From CAWELS01 sp964468205 (GTDB taxonomy: Bacteria > Acidobacteriota > Terriglobia > Bryobacterales > Bryobacteraceae): 64,000 nucleotides of DNA. Where the stretch lies: contig CAYXVG010000019.1 of assembly GCA_964468205.1 (NCBI GenBank), positions 1 to 64,000 on the forward strand. The letters are read 5' to 3'. Position numbers and translations under genes: made by a program. The notes under the pieces are model-generated. The model worked only from the letters and a program-made list of their open reading frames with translations. It did no database searches and was not told the DNA's origin. This document shows, piece by piece, positions 1 through 8,602 of the stretch (position 1 is the first letter of the stretch; every line of letters starts with the position of its first letter).

Positions 1-213
1 TCCTCTAAACTCAACTCCTTACAGCTCTTGATTGTTGCTTCCCAGTAAACTCCCGTTAGGGTTCGTCGAAACCTGCCGGAACTGCTTCCGGTTCAACCTA
101 TGCCTGTCAGTTCTTCCCCCCGCGCAATTCCGAGAAAGAAAATAATCCGGCTAATCAAGCCCTCTCTGATAGTCTCAGCCCGCCTTTGAACGTCCAAACT
201 CTGGTCCTCGCGC
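1..213. other. window edge, no gene recognised
   Basis: This stretch lies downstream of the minus-strand glycosyltransferase stop codon. The open frames across it are short and have no recognisable product. It is somewhat richer in A/T than the coding sequence around it. I see no tRNA, no convincing hairpin followed by a T-run and no insertion-sequence end. It may contain the 3' flank of a gene beyond the window. Confidence 0.4.
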
Positions 214-1233
214 CTAGTCTGCTGAGGTCTCCGCGTTTCCCGCGGTCTCCTGCGCGGGAGAAGCAACCCAAGACCGCAGCCATTCGGCCAGAACGGAGCG
301 CGAAGGATGGAGCAAAAACGACTGTTCGAGCAACGATCGGCCTGCCCGCCTACCGCCATTCGCCAGCGCATGGCGCGCGATCGTGAGTAGCGACCAGGCT
401 TCGCGGGCGCGGGCGTTCCTTAGCAAAAGAGGGTGCCGGACGTGAGCGCGGGAGTGCTGGCAGGCGGTAACCGCGAACAGAGCCCTCTCCAGTTCGCTCA
501 CGGCGGTGTAGGCGCGCGGATGGGGATCCACAAAGAAATCAGTTACTTCCGCGGGCCGAAAGAGAATCCGCCGGGCGCGGTCGGCAGCGCGAAGGATGAA
601 ATCGACATCTTCATAGAAGCGAAGCTTCTCCCAAAAGCCTCCCACTTCGTCGTACAGTTGCCGGCGGAAGACGACCGTACTCACGCAAGGAGAACGCCGG
701 CGAAGACTCGCGGCGAAGGCGCGCATCGGCACCTCGTAAACTGGAGGGTTTGCGGTGATCTCCCTCATTCCGTGAGCCGGAACGGGTGGTGAATACCACG
801 TGCCTTTGACTTCCGCACCATCTACAAGCCGCATCCCCGCGAAAAACAAGTCCCCTTCGTACCGGTCAAGCGAATTCGCCGCGACGGAGAGATGGTCTCT
901 TGCGGTCCAGACGTCATCGTCATCGCACAGCGCTACATAACGCCCGGAGGAAGCCTCAACGCCACGGTTGCGAGGAGCGGAGGGACCAGACCCCGGACCT
1001 CCGGGAAACTGGGTGGAAAGAAACCGAAAACGGGAATCGAGTCTGCCGCGCATCGAATAGTACGAGTCGAGGGTGGTTGCGTCGGAGTTGTCGTCGGCAA
1101 CGATGATCTCAATCTCCTTCAGATCCTGGAGGGCGGCCGACGATAGAAGACGATCCAGCCGTTCGTGACGGTTTCGGGTCGCGATCACTACTGAGACGAT
1201 AGGTCCGGGCAGCGGGTGGTTTGTCGGTGGCAT
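214..1233 (-). CDS. family 2 glycosyltransferase
   Basis: Predicted cytosolic or membrane-associated glycosyltransferase with a GT-A fold, transferring a sugar from a nucleotide-sugar donor to an unknown acceptor. The N-terminus holds the classic GT2 beginning VSVVIATRNRHERLDRLL, then IIVADDNSD, then the donor-contacting acidic run CDDDDVW around residue 108 after a typical PRNRG segment. Length is about 339 residues. I chose the ATG at 1233 because the upstream in-frame TTG at 1260 adds nine atypical residues and neither has a clear ribosome binding site. It stands alone, with no polysaccharide operon nearby. Acceptor and pathway cannot be told from the sequence. Confidence 0.85.
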   Translation of the reverse strand: MPPTNHPLPGPIVSVVIATRNRHERLDRLLSSAALQDLKEIEIIVADDNSDATTLDSYYSMRGRLDSRFRFLSTQFPGGPGSGPSAPRNRGVEASSGRYVALCDDDDVWTARDHLSVAANSLDRYEGDLFFAGMRLVDGAEVKGTWYSPPVPAHGMREITANPPVYEVPMRAFAASLRRRSPCVSTVVFRRQLYDEVGGFWEKLRFYEDVDFILRAADRARRILFRPAEVTDFFVDPHPRAYTAVSELERALFAVTACQHSRAHVRHPLLLRNARAREAWSLLTIARHALANGGRRAGRSLLEQSFLLHPSRSVLAEWLRSWVASPAQETAGNAETSAD

Positions 1234-1260
1234 GTTAAGTTTACACGTGCTGATACACAA

Positions 1261-1887
1261 CTCGTTGACAGCAGACGCGTCACCTGGTCAAAAGAGGATA
1301 CGGTCCGCATCAGATTTCATCAGACGACTTCCTCGGCGCGGCGACGTAATCCCAAAAGAACGGATGGGGGACACGAGGCAATTTCAGGCAAGAATTGCCT
1401 CTCCGCTCTGCCGACTCACCCAATATATGTTATGCAGCCAGTCGCTTCAGTCTATCGTGGGGCTACCGGGCGTGACAAAGCCCAGGGATCTTCGGCTAAC
1501 ATGCCTGCGCATCCCCGTGGATCAGCTCCTGATATGCCGAGTCCACCGCTTCCCGCTGTGCCCGCCATGCATATACGAAGATGGCGGCGAAATCGTTGTC
1601 TCGGTGCTCGCGATCCCGGCTCACCATCGAAGATGGATGGCTAGGCTGAACACTAATTGCTGTTCGAAAGTGGTCCCCACGGGCGCAGATACGGGGTGGA
1701 CGTGCGGGCAATCGAATCGAACCTGAAATTCGAGGGGATCAACGGGACACAACTCCCCTATGAACTGATGATCAAAGGGGGCCCGAGCCGGAAATCGCGG
1801 GCTCAGGGTAGCGGCGCTATATTCGTAGTTCAGCTTGGCGCCATCAGTGGCGCCCCCCACATTTAGCGGAGAGCCGAGTCAAAGAAA
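1261..1887. other. 627-nt gap without a recognised gene
   Basis: Several overlapping small open frames cover this gap in both directions, but none has a family signature or good start. The most protein-like is a minus-strand frame at 1621-1860 (79 codons, GTG). It ends in an alternating hydrophobic strand, QQLVFSLAIHLRW, with a terminal aromatic residue, as outer-membrane beta-barrels do. It could be the C-terminal remnant of such a gene. No transposase or terminal repeat is visible. Confidence 0.35.
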
Positions 1888-1963
1888 TGGAGCGGGAAAC
1901 CGGACTCGAACCGGCGACATCGACCTTGGCAAGGTCGCGCTCTACCAACTGAGCTATTCCCGC
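1888..1963 (-). tRNA. tRNA-Gly (GCC)
   Basis: The minus strand folds into a complete cloverleaf. The acceptor arm is GCGGGAA/TTCCCGC, and the D loop contains AGCTCAGTTGGTAGAGC. The anticodon stem CGACC/GGTCG encloses TTGCCAA, so the anticodon is GCC (plus-strand 1928-1930). The T arm contains GGTTCGAGTCC. The discriminator is T and the terminal CCA is encoded. It reads GGC glycine codons, which are abundant in this GC-rich genome. Confidence 0.97.
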
Positions 1964-1996
1964 CCACACACTGAACTGAGCGCGTCCGTACCTCTT

Positions 1997-2025
1997 ATTT
2001 TGGCTTGGAACGAGCCCGATGTCAA
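1997..2025 (-). promoter_or_regulatory. sigma-70 promoter of tRNA-Gly
   Basis: On the minus strand a perfect -35 TTGACA (2025 down to 2020) is followed after exactly 17 nt by CAAAAT (2002 down to 1997), a 4/6 match to TATAAT. The transcript would start near 1990, about 27 nt before the mature tRNA 5' end. The -35 hexamer contains the TGA stop codon of glgA. Confidence 0.6.
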
Positions 2026-3482
2026 TTGGATTGCGCGGCCAGGAGCGGCGACCGCAAGCCCTGCGCCCTGCCGATGCCGCGGTACAGCTTCGAGTACTGA
2101 GCGGCTGACGAAGTCCACGAGAAGTCGCGTGACATCCCCGCTAACATCATCTTTGTCCATGACTTTCTATCCCCGAAAGCCTTTAGCGCAGCGCGGACCG
2201 CAAGCAGAAGTTCGTCTGAGCTGTAGCCCCAGAACTTGAACCCAGTTTCGGCGTCGATAGTGTCTTCCAGCCCGCCTGTGGCCCGGACAATCGGAACTGT
2301 CCCGTACTTAAGACTATAGATTTGGTTTAGGCCGCACGGCTCGTACCGGCTGGGCATGAGGAACATATCTGCACCCGCCTCGATTTTGTGGGCCAGCCTG
2401 TCGTCGTAGGCAACACGGACCGCGATTCTGTCCGGATAGCGGTCCGCCAGCACGCGGAAGTACTCTTCGTAGCGCGGTTCACCGGTGCCAAGAGCAACAA
2501 GGTAGAGGTCCTCGGAGACCAGAGCATCCAGCATCCCTTCAATCAGATCGAATCCTTTCTGGCTTGTGAATCGTGAAACGATGCCGATTACGGGTTTGTT
2601 CAGATTCCCAGCGGGCAGATCAAACTCTGCGAGCAGGTCCTTCTTGCAAAGCTTCTTGCCCTCGAGATCGGCCGGGGAGTAGTTCGCCACAATATGTGGA
2701 TCGATTCGTGGATCCCACTGCGAGTAGTCGACGCCGTTGAGTATGCCGGTGAGGACTTCGCTCCGCGCCCGCAGCAGGCTTTCGAGCCCGCACCCATACT
2801 CTGGCGTCTGGATTTCCTTTGCATAGCTGGGGCTGACAGTGGTGACCGCGTCAGCCAGAAGGATACCCGCCTTGAGCAGATTGACATCACCGGCAAATTC
2901 CATTACGCCGCTGGTGAAGAGTTTGCGGTCGAGGCCGATCTGACCCATAACCTCGTCGCCGAACCGCCCTTGATAGCCGAGATTGTGGATGGTGAGCACT
3001 ACCTTCACGGCCATGAACGTGGGATCGTTCTGATAGGTGTACTTGAGATACGGGCCGATGAGGGCCGCCTGCCAGTCATGACAGTGGATGATTCGCGGCC
3101 GGTAGAGGAAACGCGCCACGTTGAGCGCGGATCGGCACAGCACCGCGAATCGAATGTGGTTGTCCGTATAGTCGGCGCCGTCCGCGGAGTAGAGACCTTC
3201 CCGATCGTAGAGGTACGGGCAATCCACGAGAAAGAATTGCACGTGATTCTCAACGGCGAGATATATATCTGTCAAGTAGGAATCCGGTCCGAGCCAAATG
3301 GCGAGATTCTCGGCCACTCGCCGGGCGTTTGCCAAGGAGATCGACCGATAACGCGGCAAGACCATCGCGACGTCGTCCCCCTGGGCTAGCAGCGCCGGCG
3401 GCAGCGCGCCGGCGACATCAGCCAGGCCGCCGCTCTTGGCAAACGGCACGGCTTCTGAGGCAACCATCAAGACTTTCGTCAT
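2022..3482 (-). CDS. glgA: glycogen synthase (ADP-glucose)
   Basis: GT5-family starch/glycogen synthase that extends alpha-1,4-glucan from ADP-glucose in the cytosol. The N-terminus shows the hallmark VASEAVPFAKSGGLADV with the K-S-G-G donor-binding loop. The second Rossmann domain contains RYEPCGLNQIYSLKYG, where the acidic residue and the G-L-N-Q segment are typical of GlgA, followed by VRATGGLEDTI. Length 486 matches the family (about 475-490). It starts with ATG at 3482. It is a single gene here; no glgB, glgC or glgP is next to it. Its stop codon forms part of the -35 element of the downstream tRNA-Gly promoter. Confidence 0.95.
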   Translation of the reverse strand: MTKVLMVASEAVPFAKSGGLADVAGALPPALLAQGDDVAMVLPRYRSISLANARRVAENLAIWLGPDSYLTDIYLAVENHVQFFLVDCPYLYDREGLYSADGADYTDNHIRFAVLCRSALNVARFLYRPRIIHCHDWQAALIGPYLKYTYQNDPTFMAVKVVLTIHNLGYQGRFGDEVMGQIGLDRKLFTSGVMEFAGDVNLLKAGILLADAVTTVSPSYAKEIQTPEYGCGLESLLRARSEVLTGILNGVDYSQWDPRIDPHIVANYSPADLEGKKLCKKDLLAEFDLPAGNLNKPVIGIVSRFTSQKGFDLIEGMLDALVSEDLYLVALGTGEPRYEEYFRVLADRYPDRIAVRVAYDDRLAHKIEAGADMFLMPSRYEPCGLNQIYSLKYGTVPIVRATGGLEDTIDAETGFKFWGYSSDELLLAVRAALKAFGDRKSWTKMMLAGMSRDFSWTSSAAQYSKLYRGIGRAQGLRSPLLAAQSN

Positions 3483-3549
3483 CTAGGGAACGAATCCTCC
3501 AAATTCTCATGATAGCTATCACCTTCACCGTTCGGCATAAATCCCGGGT

Positions 3550-3555
3550 TAAAAT
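3550..3555 (+). promoter_or_regulatory. -10 element (TAAAAT) before TonB receptor
   Basis: TAAAAT, a 5/6 match to TATAAT, sits in the short gap between the divergent glgA and the receptor gene. A start point about seven nt downstream would place the mRNA 5' end at the foot of the hairpin at 3561-3596. No clear -35 at 17 nt. Confidence 0.4.
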
Positions 3556-3560
3556 GAGGC

Positions 3561-3596
3561 AGTTGGAGGCAAGCGCTCCATTTACTCCCTCCAACT
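3561..3596 (+). promoter_or_regulatory. 5' leader hairpin
   Basis: Arms AGTTGGAGG (3561-3569) and CCTCCAACT (3588-3596) pair perfectly over nine base pairs around an 18-nt loop. The hairpin ends just before the likely ribosome binding site AAAGGGG (3598-3604) of the receptor gene. It is not followed by a T-run, so it is more likely a 5' stabilising or translation-control structure than a terminator. Confidence 0.45.
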
Positions 3597-3611
3597 TAAA
3601 GGGGCTCCAGA

Positions 3612-5438
3612 TTGCGTCACCTTATTGCACTGTCGCTGTGCATACTTGCACTGGCTATTGCCGCGGCCGAAGAGACCGAAAAGGCCCCGGCGGAAACGGA
3701 TTCCGGCGGGCGCCGGGACGTTCTAGTGGTCACGGGAGTGTACGAACCCGTTCCCCTGGAAGAGATCGACCGCTCAGTCTCGGTGTTCTCTCTAGGCGAA
3801 GACGAGAAGCTGGTGTCCAACTCGGTGGTGGACTTCTTGAAGCTCGATCCTTCTCTTGACTTGCGCCAACGAGGACCAAACAATATTCAGGGCGATCTTT
3901 CCATTCGCGGGAGTACATTCGGGCAGACGCTTGTTTTGGTGGACGGTCTCCGGATGAACGACGTGCAAACCGGACATCACAATATGGATCTGCCAGTGGC
4001 GATCGAATCGTTGGAGCGGATCGAAGTGCTAAAAGGCTCCGGATCCGCTCTCTACGGTTCGGACGCGGTGGGCGGGGTGGTGAACTTCGTTTCCCGGACA
4101 CCCGAGGCGTCCGAGGTTCGGTTGCGGCTCGGAGCGGGAAACCACGGAACGAACCAGCAACGGGGAATCGTGTCATTAGTGAAAGGACGCTTCGCCGAGC
4201 AGCTCACCTTCTCGCGGGACTTTTCGAGCGGATTCATCGAAAACCGCGACTACCGGCATCTCTCCGTTACCTCCCGGACTCACATTCAAACCAAGCTCGG
4301 CGCGACGAGCGTTCTGCTCTCCCACTCCGACCGGCCCTTCGGAGCGGAACAGTATTACGGCGACTTCAATTCCTGGGAGCGCACGAAGGGATGGTTCGGC
4401 TCGGCCCGCCAAGATCTGGGGGATCAAACCAACGTCTATTTCTCTTTTCGGCGGCACACCGACGAGTTCGTGCTGTTCCGCGACCGCCCACAGATCTTTA
4501 CGAACCGCCACTCCGTCGAAAGCTTCCAGGCCGGCGTACGGCGGTGGGAACCACTCGGATCATACGGGCGGCTGCATTTCGGCCTTGAGGGTTTACACGA
4601 CGCAATCGACAGCAACAACCTTGGCCGCCATACCCGGAACCGGGGAGCGGGATACGCAGCCGCCGAGATGCGGGCGCTGAATCGCCTTTCCTTAACACTT
4701 GGCGGGAGATTGGAGCTATACAGTTCGGCCGAGACGGAGTTTAGTCCTACCGCCGCCGTGGGGGTGTGGCTGACACCACGCGTCAAGCTTCGGGGAAGCG
4801 TCAGCCGCGCCTTTCGCCTGCCCACCTTCACCGACCTCTACTACCACGATCCGGCGAATCGCGGCTCTCCAGACCTCAGGCCGGAATCGGCCTGGAGCTA
4901 CGAAGGGGGTGTGGACTACAACGCGGGTGGCAAGCTGCGAACCGAGTTCACGGTTTTCCACCGCCGGGAAAAGGATGGCATCGATTTCGTCCGCCTGACC
5001 CCGGACGATCTCTGGCGGGCCACCAACTTCCAGCGGCTCAACTTCACCGGACTCGAGGCGGGCTGGACGACAGTGCTGGCGCGAAGACACCGTCTGGATC
5101 TTCGATATACGTTCTTGAACGGCGCGCAAGACTTGATTCCAGGCCATGCCTCCCGTTACGTGTTCAACTATCCACGGCACGCCGGAGTCGTAAACTGGCA
5201 GGCAGCGCTTCCATGGGGACTCATGGCCCGCTCCCGTGTCAGCGTTCTGCAGCGCTTCCGCCGTGACGCGTATGGTCTATTGGACGTCTACCTCGCCCGT
5301 GCGAAGGGCAAGATTCACCCCTTTGTGCAACTTACGAACATCGGGGATACGTCCTATGAAGAGATACCGGGTGTTGTGATGCCCGGGCGCGGGATTCTCG
5401 GTGGGATAGAGATAGTTCTGCTATCCTCCCGAAAGTAA
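3612..5438 (+). CDS. TonB-dependent outer-membrane receptor
   Basis: Outer-membrane active transporter energised by TonB-ExbBD. A Sec signal peptide (MRHLIALSLCILALAIAAA) leads into a TonB-box-like DVLVVTG at about residue 36 and a plug domain with LSIRGSTFGQTLVLVDG, ending in VLKGSGSALYGSDAVGGVVN. The rest is a beta-barrel with many aromatic girdle residues. At 608 residues it is closer to the BtuB/vitamin-type size than to the 1000-residue Solibacter carbohydrate receptors. Start is TTG at 3612, supported by AAAGGGG seven nt upstream and by the signal peptide. It is coupled to the TPR gene six nt downstream. Ligand unknown; a cobalamin ligand would fit the corrinoid genes elsewhere in the window, but that is only inference. 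Confidence 0.88.
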   Translation: MRHLIALSLCILALAIAAAEETEKAPAETDSGGRRDVLVVTGVYEPVPLEEIDRSVSVFSLGEDEKLVSNSVVDFLKLDPSLDLRQRGPNNIQGDLSIRGSTFGQTLVLVDGLRMNDVQTGHHNMDLPVAIESLERIEVLKGSGSALYGSDAVGGVVNFVSRTPEASEVRLRLGAGNHGTNQQRGIVSLVKGRFAEQLTFSRDFSSGFIENRDYRHLSVTSRTHIQTKLGATSVLLSHSDRPFGAEQYYGDFNSWERTKGWFGSARQDLGDQTNVYFSFRRHTDEFVLFRDRPQIFTNRHSVESFQAGVRRWEPLGSYGRLHFGLEGLHDAIDSNNLGRHTRNRGAGYAAAEMRALNRLSLTLGGRLELYSSAETEFSPTAAVGVWLTPRVKLRGSVSRAFRLPTFTDLYYHDPANRGSPDLRPESAWSYEGGVDYNAGGKLRTEFTVFHRREKDGIDFVRLTPDDLWRATNFQRLNFTGLEAGWTTVLARRHRLDLRYTFLNGAQDLIPGHASRYVFNYPRHAGVVNWQAALPWGLMARSRVSVLQRFRRDAYGLLDVYLARAKGKIHPFVQLTNIGDTSYEEIPGVVMPGRGILGGIEIVLLSSRK

Positions 5439-5444
5439 GTATCT

Positions 5445-6923
5445 ATGCGCATATTGACCCTCGCCGTAGCGGCGGCTCTGATAAGCGCCCCTTCGGCCCC
5501 AGCCCAACACGGATCGATCGATGCTAACGAAAGCCTGTTCACTGTTATGGCCGCAATCAATGCCGCCGGCTACGATGCCGAGTTGGATTCGCCAACCAAC
5601 CACCCTCTGCGCAAGCAGATAAGGAGCTACTTAGCTAACAGGAATCTGGCGTCAGCGGAGAGGCTGAAAGAATTCTACTCCGGGGTGAAGCTCGATAATG
5701 AAGCCGCCGATCTCGGGCAATTCATCTCGTTCGCCCTTGTCTGCGACGGTCCGCCCGGCTTTGGTTTCGAGACCTTGGACTTTGACATGCCCCCTGACGT
5801 ACAGCGTTTGGGGGAGTTCAGCCCCTTATTGGCGGAGTTCTACCGGGAAGCCGACATCGCTTCTATCTATCAGAAGATCCAACCCGCCATCGAGGAGTTC
5901 GCGGGCATCTATCATGGGCCGGTTTCTGAAAGTCTATTCGAGTTGAACGGCTATCTTCGCAATCCCACGAGTGGCGTAGCCGGCCGCGCCTTTCAGATTG
6001 TCCTATCGCTACTGGCAGCCCCCAATCAAATCCACACAAGAAGCTACGCCAGCAACTACTATGTCGTGGTGAGCCCGTCATCCGCGATCCAGATCGAGGA
6101 TGTCCGCTATACCTACCTTCATTACGTTTTGGAGCCGGTGGTAAGCCGGGCGCAGGAGGCGCTTGAGGGGATTCGCCCACTAGGAGACTATGCACTGGGT
6201 GCGCCGCACCTTCCGGAGCACTACAAGTACGACTTTCAGCTCCAGGCGACCTCGTCGCTAATCAAGGCGATTCAGGCCCGCCTGACGAACGAGCCCCCCG
6301 AAGATAAGGAATCCAGAGTCGATCGGGCCTACCGGCAGGGCTACATCCTTGCTCCGGCATTCTACGAACAGCTTTCCGGATACGAGAAACAAGATACGGC
6401 GATGCGCCTGTATTTCCGTGAGATGGTTGAGGCCATCGATCTGGCGAAGGAAGAAGCCAGGGCCCAGACACTTGAGTTCGACCAGCGGAAACCGGTGCGG
6501 AAGGTGAAGCCGGCGGTGCGGCCGGAGCCGGAGATGTCCGCCGCCGCGAAGTCCCTGGAGCGGGCCGAAGAACTCTACCGAAATCGCGACCTGGAAGCGG
6601 CGCGGAAGATCTTCCTTGAGGTGCAACAGCAAACTGCCGACAGGCAGTTGCAGGCGCGGGCCTACTACGGCTTGGCACGCGTGGCGACACTCGAGAATAA
6701 TGCCGAACTGGCGGTTTCGCTTTTCGAACGCTCCCTAGAGCTGAGGCCAACCCCGCCGGACCGGTCATGGATCCTCGTATATCTGGGCCGTTTAAGTGAC
6801 CTGGCGGGCGACTCAGATGCGGCCCGAAACTATTACCGGGAGGCTCTGGCTGTTGATGGAGGCTCTGAGAAGGCCCGGGAGACGGCCCGGCAAGGCGCCG
6901 CCGGGGCGTTTCGGAGACCCTGA
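5445..6923 (+). CDS. secreted TPR protein
   Basis: Exported protein of 492 residues with a cleavable signal peptide (ending near APSAPAQ). The first about 350 residues form an unrecognised domain. The C-terminal part (about 365-480) contains tetratricopeptide-like helical hairpins, for example LERAEELYRNRDLEAARKIF and YLGRLSDLAGDSDAARNYYR. TPRs mediate protein-protein contacts in the periplasm. It begins six nt after the TonB-dependent receptor, so the two are almost certainly cotranscribed, and it may serve that transporter. The catalytic potential of the N-terminal domain is unknown. Confidence 0.75.
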   Translation: MRILTLAVAAALISAPSAPAQHGSIDANESLFTVMAAINAAGYDAELDSPTNHPLRKQIRSYLANRNLASAERLKEFYSGVKLDNEAADLGQFISFALVCDGPPGFGFETLDFDMPPDVQRLGEFSPLLAEFYREADIASIYQKIQPAIEEFAGIYHGPVSESLFELNGYLRNPTSGVAGRAFQIVLSLLAAPNQIHTRSYASNYYVVVSPSSAIQIEDVRYTYLHYVLEPVVSRAQEALEGIRPLGDYALGAPHLPEHYKYDFQLQATSSLIKAIQARLTNEPPEDKESRVDRAYRQGYILAPAFYEQLSGYEKQDTAMRLYFREMVEAIDLAKEEARAQTLEFDQRKPVRKVKPAVRPEPEMSAAAKSLERAEELYRNRDLEAARKIFLEVQQQTADRQLQARAYYGLARVATLENNAELAVSLFERSLELRPTPPDRSWILVYLGRLSDLAGDSDAARNYYREALAVDGGSEKARETARQGAAGAFRRP

Positions 6924-6930
6924 TAACCGG

Positions 6931-6942
6931 CTTGAATTCAAG
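6931..6942. repeat. 12-bp perfect palindrome
   Basis: CTTGAATTCAAG is its own reverse complement. It lies eight nt after the TPR gene stop, in the 86-nt gap before the next TPR gene. It could be an operator or chance; it has no T-run and is too tight to be a terminator hairpin. Confidence 0.3.
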
Positions 6943-7009
6943 TGTTTGATAATTGGCAGAGGAAGTGTCCCCGAGTCAAAAAGACGTTACGATGTTAGAA
7001 GGAGTTTGA

Positions 7010-7825
7010 ATGACAACCAAGAAGATTCTTATCGGAGTATTGCTTACCATCTTCTGCTTGGTGGCGTTGGGAGCGGCGCAGCAGGCTCAGGAAGCCGCGG
7101 AACCGGCGCAGCCGTCATCCCCGGTCGCACCGCAGCCGCAGATCAAGTCCCAACAGGAACTGGAGGCGATTCAGGCAATTCAGAACGCCCCCGATCCGAC
7201 CTCCCGCATTCAGGCATGTGAAGATCTGGCAGTCAAGTTTCCGGAGTCCGAGTTCAAGGGGTTTGCTTTGCAGATGGCCACCATCTCCGCTCAGATGATG
7301 GACGATTACGAGAAGATGATGATTTACGGGGATCGCACGCTGGAGGCGGATCCCGACAACTTCGTCGTGATGTTGGCCATGGCAAATGGCCTGGCTCAGA
7401 GGACTAAGAAATTCGACCTCGACAAGGAAGAGAAGCTGAGCCGGGCCACGGAGTTGGCCACCAAGGCGCTCGATATCATCGACGGAGCGCCGCGGCCGAA
7501 TCCTCAGGTGACCGATGAACAGTGGGAATCCGCGAAGAACGACTTCCGCGCTCAGGCATACGAAGCGATGGGGATCGTGGAGTTGGTGCGCGAGGACTAC
7601 CCCGAGGCCGTCGATGCGTTCAAGAAGGCAGTTGACGTTGGCGTTATGTCGAATCCCGCCACGAAAGTGCGTCTTGCCGCCGCCTATAACCAGGTTGGAA
7701 ACCCGGGTGAGGCGATTGTGACCCTGGACGATGTGCTTGCTGAAGCGGACCTGCACCCGCAGATTCGCCAGATCGCCCAGGCTGAGCGGGCGCGCGCGGT
7801 AAAACTGCAGGAGAGCAAGCAGTAG
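7010..7825 (+). CDS. TPR-repeat protein with signal anchor
   Basis: A 271-residue protein with an N-terminal hydrophobic segment (KKILIGVLLTIFCLVALGAA), then a Pro/Ala/Gln-rich linker (about 25-50), then an all-helical TPR-like region. Repeat-like units include YEAMGIVELVREDYPEAVDAFKKA and VRLAAAYNQVGNPGEAIVTLD. It is probably periplasmic, tethered or exported. AAGGAG five nt before the ATG fixes the start. It is preceded by its own short gap and followed 20 nt later by rnc. The function is unknown; TPR proteins of this kind often act as envelope scaffolds. Confidence 0.75.
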   Translation: MTTKKILIGVLLTIFCLVALGAAQQAQEAAEPAQPSSPVAPQPQIKSQQELEAIQAIQNAPDPTSRIQACEDLAVKFPESEFKGFALQMATISAQMMDDYEKMMIYGDRTLEADPDNFVVMLAMANGLAQRTKKFDLDKEEKLSRATELATKALDIIDGAPRPNPQVTDEQWESAKNDFRAQAYEAMGIVELVREDYPEAVDAFKKAVDVGVMSNPATKVRLAAAYNQVGNPGEAIVTLDDVLAEADLHPQIRQIAQAERARAVKLQESKQ

Positions 7826-7845
7826 AAAGCTGGCCGGAAGCCCTG

Positions 7846-8583
7846 ATGAATGCCGAATTGGAATCCGTGGAGTCCAAGATCGGCTACAATTTTCGGAACC
7901 CTCATCTCATCTGCCGGGCGTTAACACACAAGTCGCGGGCGTTCGAGGAAAGCGCCCGCGGCGGAGCAGCCACCGCCGACAATGAGCAGTTGGAGTTTCT
8001 CGGAGACGCTGTACTCGGTTTCATAGTGAGTGAGATCCTCGTCGAAGATTTCCCCCACCTTCCTGAGGGTCGCCTTTCAAAGTTGAAGGCGCAATTAGTG
8101 AGCGCCGACAAACTGCACGAAGTGGCGTTGGCGCTCGGCTTGGGAGAGCACCTCTTGCTGGGCCGGGGAGAGGAGATGAACGGCGGACGCACAAAGCGCG
8201 CTCTTTTGGCGAATTCGGTCGAAGCGATCATCGCCGCGATCTACCTCGACAGCGGTTATCACGCAGCACGGAGATTCATCGCGGAATCGATTGTCGGCGA
8301 CGTGAAGGACTTAGCGGCTGAAGTAGAGAACTGCAAGGATTTTAAAGGAGCGCTCCAGGAGTTGGCTCAGGAGATGAAGCTACCAACTCCGAAGTACCGC
8401 GTCGTGACAACCTCAGGTCCCGATCACTCGAAGACTTTCGTAGTTGAAGTGGCACTGGGGGAAGAACATACCGCTCAAGCCGAGGGGTCGTCAAAAAAGA
8501 CGGCCGGGCAGCACGCTGCCGCTGAACTGCTGAAAGCGCTAGGAGGAACACTCGGCCCGTCCACCGGCACTCCACGCGAATAG
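7846..8583 (+). CDS. rnc: ribonuclease III
   Basis: Endoribonuclease cutting double-stranded RNA, used in rRNA and mRNA processing in the cytosol. The RNase III signature NEQLEFLGDAVL occupies residues 46-57, giving the catalytic acidic residues Glu50 and Asp54. The second acidic patch is in NSVEAIIAAIYLDSG. A C-terminal double-stranded RNA binding domain (about 165-235) begins DFKGALQELAQ and ends in the typical KKTAGQHAAAELL. Length 245 is standard (about 225-250). It follows the TPR gene by 20 nt and converges on motB. Confidence 0.95.
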   Translation: MNAELESVESKIGYNFRNPHLICRALTHKSRAFEESARGGAATADNEQLEFLGDAVLGFIVSEILVEDFPHLPEGRLSKLKAQLVSADKLHEVALALGLGEHLLLGRGEEMNGGRTKRALLANSVEAIIAAIYLDSGYHAARRFIAESIVGDVKDLAAEVENCKDFKGALQELAQEMKLPTPKYRVVTTSGPDHSKTFVVEVALGEEHTAQAEGSSKKTAGQHAAAELLKALGGTLGPSTGTPRE

Positions 8584-8602
8584 CCTGGTGCGGGACTTCG
8601 GG

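Noticed and set aside
1835..2239. Plus-strand frame containing GAGNRTRTGDIDLGKVA
   Set aside because: It is the antisense translation of tRNA-Gly plus the 3' end of glgA, another common false protein.
2694..3389. Long plus-strand open frame inside glgA
   Set aside because: It is a shadow frame in GC-rich coding sequence, with no family signature; similar long shadows occur inside ppiD, lpxA, etf and acyl-CoA dehydrogenase genes.
3483..3611. Cobalamin riboswitch upstream of the TonB-dependent receptor
   Set aside because: The leader is only about 50 nt after the -10 and lacks the long B12-box architecture; only a simple hairpin is present.
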